Shown here: positions 1 through 8,610 of the stretch, one piece after another | Layout: every line of letters begins with the position of its first letter | Position numbering within the stretch: position 1 is the first letter of the stretch | Source of the DNA: an uncultured Rhodospirillaceae bacterium | GTDB lineage: Bacteria; Pseudomonadota; Alphaproteobacteria; Rhodospirillales; UBA2165 | Assembly (NCBI GenBank): GCA_913054205.1 | Contig: CAJXJM010000083.1 | Location: forward strand, 1 to 8,610 | Direction of reading: 5' to 3' | Length of the DNA stretch: 8,610 nucleotides | Position numbers and translations under genes: made by a program | Notes under the pieces: model-generated | What the model was told of the DNA's origin: nothing | Seen by the model: the letters and a program-made list of their open reading frames with translations, nothing else | Databases searched by the model: none

Positions 1-4915
<4,915 letters not shown>

Positions 4916-4944
4916 TTTAACCCTGGAGAGTTTTGATTTTTCGC

Positions 4945-4998
4945 TATAATTAACGATAATATTGTATATAACGATATAATTATATCTTTATATAATTA
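4945..4998. promoter_or_regulatory. Candidate operator/promoter region of the regulator-metF-metH operon
   Basis: Just upstream of the regulator lies an AT-rich block with a perfect 14-bp palindrome, GATATAATTATATC (4973-4986). Its centre is about 65 bp before the ATG at 4915. ArsR-family dimers usually bind AT-rich imperfect palindromes of this size. Around it are a direct repeat TAACGATA (4951-4958 and 4969-4976, 18 bp apart) and three copies of TATAATTA (4945-4952, 4975-4982, 4991-4998). The palindrome contains TATAAT on both strands, so it could also overlap the -10 box, but I find no convincing -35 box. Binding by the neighbouring regulator is inferred from position and symmetry. Confidence 0.55.
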
Positions 4999-5148
4999 CC
5001 AGCTTTTAATTTTATAAATCCTACCCATATGTTATTGTAGAAATTGAAATTCGAATTTGGAGGCGATTGGCAACTCGGATTAAATACCAAAATAACAATG
5101 GTGGTGGATGGAATAGATGATTACCTACTCCCATATGCCGTGAAAATT

Positions 5149-5164
5149 GAGGCTATGAGGCTAT
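5149..5164. repeat. 8-bp tandem duplication GAGGCTAT x2
   Basis: GAGGCTAT occurs twice head to tail (5149-5156 and 5157-5164) within non-coding DNA. It may be a slippage duplication or a pair of protein-binding half-sites. Nothing nearby favours either. Confidence 0.6.
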
Positions 5165-5193
5165 ATTGTTGCTTTTTTACAACACTCAAGATA

Positions 5194-5239
5194 AACCATT
5201 GAAAAAAAAGAAATCAACTCAGAGTTTTTTTTAATGGTT
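5194..5239. repeat. AT-rich inverted repeat, possible hairpin or bidirectional terminator
   Basis: The arm AACCATT (5194-5200) pairs with AATGGTT (5233-5239). Pairing continues inward through one G-T and a further seven A-T pairs between A-run 5202-5208 and T-run 5225-5231. This gives about 15 consecutive pairs around a 16-nt loop that itself holds the small inverted repeat AACTC/GAGTT. The T-runs on both strands resemble a two-way intrinsic terminator, but the stem is nearly all A-T, so termination is doubtful. It lies upstream of the candidate mlaA promoter and could insulate the divergent units. Confidence 0.5.
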
Positions 5240-5249
5240 ACGCTATAAA

Positions 5250-5277
5250 TTGACGGTAGAGTGATTTACAGTATCAT
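5250..5277 (+). promoter_or_regulatory. Candidate sigma70 promoter for mlaA-mlaC
   Basis: TTGACG (5250-5255) and TATCAT (5272-5277) are separated by 16 nt. Each differs by one base from the sigma70 consensus TTGACA/TATAAT. Transcription would begin near 5284 and give a leader of roughly 155-180 nt before mlaA. It is the best plus-strand match I found between the two divergent genes. Confidence 0.5.
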
Positions 5278-5320
5278 CGTTCAGGGATAAAAATTTAATT
5301 CGGTTTTAACGTTATTTCCT

Positions 5321-5378
5321 CAACATGTTGGGTATTATTTAATTTAAGCGACAACAGGTAGTATTTTTAGGCGTCGCT
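5321..5378 (+). other. Symmetric elements in the mlaA leader
   Basis: Within the presumed untranslated leader are a perfect 10-bp palindrome CAACATGTTG (5321-5330) and a 6-bp stem AGCGAC (5347-5352) / GTCGCT (5373-5378) with a 20-nt loop. The first could be a protein-binding site and the second a weak RNA stem. Neither matches a regulatory element I can name. Confidence 0.3.
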
Positions 5379-5466
5379 GTGCCGTTGGGAATTTTAATAT
5401 AAAGCTGTTTCATATAGGCAGTAAAAATAGGGTGTTAAATTGGTGCGCGTAAAATTTCAGGCCTTC

Positions 5467-6282
5467 ATGAGAATTTCTATTCTGTTGTTCGCAGTATTGA
5501 CGCTGGCAAATTGTGCGTCTGCACCGAGTGGAGATGCCGAAGCGCTGGCGGAGCATCAAAAGATCAATGATCCCGGTGAGCCAACCAATCGGTTTATATT
5601 TAAGTTTAATCAGGGTCTCGATGCCGTAATAATTAAACCAGTCACAAGCTTCTACCGCATTTTTCCGGAAGTCCTCCGAACCGGCGTCCATAATTTTCTC
5701 AACAATTTAAAAACACCAGTTGTTCTTATCAACGATATTCTGCAAGGCGAGGCGGAACGCGCTGGCGATACGGTAATGCGGTTTTTAATCAACACCACAG
5801 TTGGCGTCGCTGGATTCCGAGACCAAGCCGCAGATTGGGGATTCGAACCTCATGAAGAAGATTTTGGCCAAACGTTAGCAACATGGGGTGTCGGAGAAGG
5901 CCCCTATATTATGTTGCCGCTCTTTGGCCCTTCCAATCCGCGTGATGCGATCGGCAAAGTTGTCGATTTTTTCCTTGATCCGATCAACTGGTGGACGGAA
6001 AATTCCGATAATGATTGGGTGCCACTAACACGGACGATCATCGGCGGCATTGATACGCGCGATCAGCTTTGGGATGTCTTGGATGATCTCGAAAAATCTT
6101 CGATAGATTTTTATGCCGCCATTCGCAGCCTCTATCGTCAGCGACGAAATGATGACATTTCGAACGGTACCGGATCAAAGGACAATGAAACGCCTAATTT
6201 CTCCGGCGATTTTGAATTGGCTGATCCCGATGACCAGCCGTCCAACAAAAGTTCTGGAAAAGACCACGGACCTAAAAAATGA
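5467..6282 (+). CDS. mlaA: MlaA (VacJ) outer-membrane phospholipid-transport lipoprotein
   Basis: MlaA is the outer-membrane component that removes phospholipids from the outer leaflet and passes them to the periplasmic carrier MlaC. From the ATG at 5467 the protein has 271 residues and starts with a short lipoprotein signal peptide ending in the lipobox LANC (Cys16 lipidated; Ala at +2 fits the outer membrane). Family motifs follow in order: NDPGEPTNRFIFKFN (34-48), PEVLRTGVHNFLNNL (67-81), INDILQGE (88-95), RFLINTTVGVAGF (105-117), and HEEDFGQTLATWGVGEGPY (129-147) followed by LPLFGPSNPRD. The last 45 or so residues are an acidic, Asn/Ser-rich, probably disordered tail. Start choice: ATG has AGG 5 nt upstream; in-frame TTG (5440) and GTG (5443) have a stronger AGGG nearby and would add nine or eight residues before the same lipobox. 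It overlaps mlaC by four bases. Confidence 0.94.
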   Translation: MRISILLFAVLTLANCASAPSGDAEALAEHQKINDPGEPTNRFIFKFNQGLDAVIIKPVTSFYRIFPEVLRTGVHNFLNNLKTPVVLINDILQGEAERAGDTVMRFLINTTVGVAGFRDQAADWGFEPHEEDFGQTLATWGVGEGPYIMLPLFGPSNPRDAIGKVVDFFLDPINWWTENSDNDWVPLTRTIIGGIDTRDQLWDVLDDLEKSSIDFYAAIRSLYRQRRNDDISNGTGSKDNETPNFSGDFELADPDDQPSNKSSGKDHGPKK

Positions 6283-6911
6283 AAAATTTTCATCGCGGCG
6301 CTATAGCCGCATTATTTGGTCTGGCCTTATCTATCATAGTACCAATTTCGCAGGCGAAAGCGGATGGGTTCACCGACGGTGCGCAGAAATTTATCGGCGC
6401 CCTTGTCATTAGAGCTGAAAGTTCTTTACTGGTAGAAGGTATTTCGATTAGCGAGCGTCAGGTTCGATTTCGCAAATTGATGATGGAGAGCTTCGACCTC
6501 AGTGGCGTTGGGAAATGGGTTCTCGGGCGGTATTGGCGCCGCGCCTCGGGCATTGAACGCAAACTATATTTGAAGCTTTTCGAAGATTTCATCATCGCAA
6601 CCTACACAAAGCGCTTCAAAGCCTACACAAATTCGAAATTACAAATCAATGCCACCACCAGCCGTAGAAGCTCTGCCTTTGTAAACACGCAGATAAATCG
6701 CAAGAGTGGCAAACCAATTCGCATCGTTTGGCGAGTCAATTATTCGGACGGCAGGTATCAGATTATTGACATCGTCGTCGAGGGCGTCAGTTGGATACAA
6801 ACACAACGCTCTGAATTTGTGTCCGTCATCCGCAACCGAGGTGGCAAAGTGTCGGGGCTCATTGATGCGCTGTCAAAAAAGATCGCCGATCTTAAATCCT
6901 CCGCGAGCTAA
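6279..6911 (+). CDS. mlaC: MlaC-family periplasmic phospholipid-binding protein
   Basis: MlaC (Ttg2D, Tol_Tol_Ttg2 family) is a soluble periplasmic carrier that moves phospholipid between MlaA at the outer membrane and the MlaFEDB ABC complex at the inner membrane. The 210-residue protein has normal family length. Its signal peptide has the charged start MKNFHR, a hydrophobic core (about 8-23) and a likely AKA cleavage site before Asp29. The mature part shows FRKLMMESFDLSGVGKWVLG (64-83), where a phenylalanine-centred helix precedes the G.W.LGRYW segment typical of the family. Next comes FEDFIIATYTKRF (101-113), then DGRYQIIDIVVEGVSW (157-172) with the usual RSEF after it. Its ATG overlaps the mlaA stop (ATGA), and its ribosome binding site is weak, so translation is probably coupled. 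The window shows no mlaD, mlaE, mlaF or mlaB downstream; the next gene faces the other way. Confidence 0.92.
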   Translation: MKNFHRGAIAALFGLALSIIVPISQAKADGFTDGAQKFIGALVIRAESSLLVEGISISERQVRFRKLMMESFDLSGVGKWVLGRYWRRASGIERKLYLKLFEDFIIATYTKRFKAYTNSKLQINATTSRRSSAFVNTQINRKSGKPIRIVWRVNYSDGRYQIIDIVVEGVSWIQTQRSEFVSVIRNRGGKVSGLIDALSKKIADLKSSAS

Positions 6912-6933
6912 TCTCTCGAAATCAGTTTGCGAA

Positions 6934-8610
6934 TCAATTCCGTGTAAGCGGCCGATATTTAATCCGGTGTGGTTGATCCGCTAAGGCTCCAAGACGACTG
7001 TGACGATCTGCCTCATAATCATCATAGTTACCTTCAAACCAGACAACCTGACTGTCGCCTTCGAAAGCGATGATGTGAGTAGCGATGCGATCCAAAAACC
7101 ATCGATCGTGGCTGGTTATCAGCACACATCCTGGGAATGCCAATAATGCCTCTTCGAGGGCGCGCAGCGTATCAACATCCAAATCATTGGTCGGCTCATC
7201 GAGCATGATAACATTCGCGCCGGATTTCATAACTTTTGCCAAATGCACCCGGTTGCGTTCACCACCTGACAATTGCCCGACTTTTTTCTGTTGGTCCGGG
7301 CCTTTGAAGTTAAATTGTGAAACATAGGCCCGGCTTTGCATCGTTCTGTGGCCAAGCTCAACTTCGTCTAACCCTTCTGAGATTTCCTCCCATACCGTTT
7401 TATCGCCCGCAAGTTCTTCCCGAGATTGGTCGACATAGCCAAGTTTGACCGTATCACCGAGCCGTATTGAGCCGCTGTCCAAATCTTCGGTTCCGGAAAT
7501 TAAATTAAACAACGTCGTTTTACCCGCACCGTTGGCGCCGATGATTCCAACAATTGCACCGGGTGGGATTTTGAAGCCAAAATCTTCGAACAATAGATGG
7601 TCATCAAAACCCTTCGAGAGTCCTTCGGCTTCAATCACCAAATCACCAAGACGGGGTCCTTGCGGGATAATAATTTGCGCGGTATCCGGTGTTTTATTGT
7701 CGGCTTCAGATTTCAATTTTTCATAGGCTGTTATACGCGCTTTACTTTTTGCCTGACGGGCACGCGGCGATTGGCGGATCCATTCTAATTCGTTCGCCAG
7801 AGTGCGCTGACGGGCTTGTTCTTGCTTTTCATCCTGCGCCAAGCGTTTTTGCTTTTGCTCCAACCAAGAGGAATAATTTCCCTCATAAGGAATGCCGCGT
7901 CCGCGGTCGAGCTCGAGAATCCAGCCGGCAACATTATCTAAAAAATAGCGATCATGGGTGATGGCAACAACGGTGCCGGGATATTCTTGAAGATGAATTT
8001 CCAGCCAGGCGACTGATTCGGCATCCAGATGGTTGGTTGGCTCATCAAGCAGCAGAAGATCGGGTTTTTGCAGCAGCAAGCGGCACAAGGCTACTCGGCG
8101 CTTTTCTCCGCCTGAAAGTTTTGTCACATCGGCATCACCCGGCGGACAGCGCAATGCATCCATCGCCATTTCGACGGTGCGTTCTATTTCCCAACCATTG
8201 ACCGCATCAATTTTTTCCTGGAGCTCACCCTGTTCTTCAAGCAAATCGTTCATTTCGTCGTCGTCCATTGGCTCGGCGAATTTGGCGCTGACCTCATTAA
8301 AGCGATCGATCAAATCTTTGATTTCCGCGACGCCTTCCATTGCATTTCCGGCAACGTCTTTCTTCGGATCAAGTTCAGGTTCCTGCGGCAAAAAACCGAT
8401 TCGCGCGCCTTCTGCCGCCCAGGCTTCGCCGTTATATTCAGTTTCGATTCCGGCCATGATTTTCAATAGGGTCGACTTACCAGCACCGTTTGCCCCAAGG
8501 ACGCCAATTTTCGCGCCGGGCAAAAAGGATAATGAAATATCCTTCATCAACTCACGCCCCCCTTGGAAGGTTTTACTAAGTTGCTTCATTACATAAATAT
8601 ATTGGTAGGA
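6934..8610 (-). CDS. ettA: Energy-dependent translational throttle EttA, ABC-F ATPase (start beyond window)
   Basis: EttA is a cytoplasmic ABC-F protein that binds the ribosomal E site and regulates entry into elongation according to the ATP/ADP state. The frame stays open to the right edge. Before the in-frame Met at 8587-8589 the codons read SYQYIYV, which matches the usual EttA beginning, so the true start lies a few codons outside. Counting from that Met (551 residues): Walker A GANGAGKS (32-39), arm subdomain (about 86-130), LSGGE (158-162), [12 protein letters not shown] (178-189, Glu183), switch His212, then a charged linker for the P-site tRNA (about 240-310). The second ATPase follows: GANGAGKT (351-358), LSGGE (440-444), [10 protein letters not shown] (462-471, Glu464), SHDRWFLD (493-500), and the C-terminal HRIKYRPL. 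Both ATPase sites look intact. It converges on mlaC with a 22-bp gap. Confidence 0.95.
   Translation of the reverse strand, partial: SYQYIYVMKQLSKTFQGGRELMKDISLSFLPGAKIGVLGANGAGKSTLLKIMAGIETEYNGEAWAAEGARIGFLPQEPELDPKKDVAGNAMEGVAEIKDLIDRFNEVSAKFAEPMDDDEMNDLLEEQGELQEKIDAVNGWEIERTVEMAMDALRCPPGDADVTKLSGGEKRRVALCRLLLQKPDLLLLDEPTNHLDAESVAWLEIHLQEYPGTVVAITHDRYFLDNVAGWILELDRGRGIPYEGNYSSWLEQKQKRLAQDEKQEQARQRTLANELEWIRQSPRARQAKSKARITAYEKLKSEADNKTPDTAQIIIPQGPRLGDLVIEAEGLSKGFDDHLLFEDFGFKIPPGAIVGIIGANGAGKTTLFNLISGTEDLDSGSIRLGDTVKLGYVDQSREELAGDKTVWEEISEGLDEVELGHRTMQSRAYVSQFNFKGPDQQKKVGQLSGGERNRVHLAKVMKSGANVIMLDEPTNDLDVDTLRALEEALLAFPGCVLITSHDRWFLDRIATHIIAFEGDSQVVWFEGNYDDYEADRHSRLGALADQPHRIKYRPLTRN

Larger units (their letters stand above)
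4916..5466. other. AT-rich divergent intergenic region with no convincing gene
   Basis: About 550 bp separate the start of the minus-strand methionine operon from the start of plus-strand mlaA. No reading frame here has a recognisable product. A 34-codon frame at 5098-5202 and a 17-codon frame at 5067-5120 are too short and resemble nothing I know. The region contains the candidate operator block, a tandem duplication, a long AT-rich inverted repeat, a sigma70-like promoter facing mlaA, and a leader with small palindromes. No tRNA, rRNA or known riboswitch was recognised; a SAM, SAH or cobalamin riboswitch might have been expected near methionine genes, but none is apparent. Confidence 0.7.

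Noticed and set aside
4916..5040. Possible SAM, SAH or cobalamin riboswitch before the methionine genes
   Set aside because: The leader is short, very AT-rich and lacks the conserved GC-rich cores of these riboswitches; a protein operator explains it better.
5100..5145. Minus-strand resemblance to the 3' part of 5S rRNA (TGGGAG-TAGGT)
   Set aside because: Only about a dozen bases match, and the rest of a 5S molecule is absent on either side.
5067..5202. Two tiny frames, 5067-5120 (TTG start, GGAGG nearby) and 5098-5202 (ATG start)
   Set aside because: The first has only 3 nt between GGAGG and TTG and is 17 codons; the second has no ribosome binding site at proper spacing. Neither shows a recognisable sequence.
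8033..8596. A 187-codon plus-strand open frame opposite ettA
   Set aside because: It is Ser/Pro/Arg-rich, lacks a recognisable domain, and lies wholly antisense to strongly conserved EttA motifs; it is a shadow of ettA codon use.

Overview
The window reads as ordinary chromosomal DNA of an alphaproteobacterium with moderate GC and very AT-rich intergenic DNA. The evidence is the style of the proteins: a one-polypeptide cobalamin-dependent MetH, an ArsR/methyltransferase fusion heading a metF-metH cluster, an adjacent mlaA-mlaC pair, and an EttA with Gram-negative features. I see no insertion sequence, phage gene, tRNA, rRNA or CRISPR array. The species cannot be named from the sequence alone.

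Left half, minus strand (1-4915): three genes in one direction with almost no space between them. An ArsR-type regulator fused to a class I methyltransferase domain (3974-4915) comes first, then metF (3067-3969, 4-nt gap), then metH (starts at 3077, overlaps metF by 11 nt, runs off the left edge). Together they form the methyl branch of methionine synthesis. MetF makes 5-methyl-THF and MetH uses it with cobalamin to methylate homocysteine. The fused regulator probably senses S-adenosylhomocysteine or S-adenosylmethionine (SahR-like) and controls its own operon. A perfect 14-bp palindrome lies 58 bp before its start codon, inside a cluster of short AT-rich repeats.

Middle (4916-5466): about 550 bp of AT-rich DNA between divergent genes, with no convincing gene. 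It holds the presumed operator, an 8-bp tandem duplication, a long AT-rich inverted repeat, a good sigma70-like promoter facing right, and a roughly 180-nt leader with small palindromes.

Right half: mlaA (5467-6282) and mlaC (6279-6911) on the plus strand, overlapping by ATGA. They encode the outer-membrane lipoprotein and the periplasmic carrier of the Mla phospholipid transport system. The inner-membrane complex (MlaFEDB) is not in the window. Convergent to them, 22 bp away, is ettA (6934 to beyond 8610, minus strand), an ABC-F translation factor. Its reading frame continues to the right edge, so its true start lies just outside the window.

No plainly new system is present. The most interesting parts are the regulator/methyltransferase fusion with its candidate operator, and the structured intergenic region.
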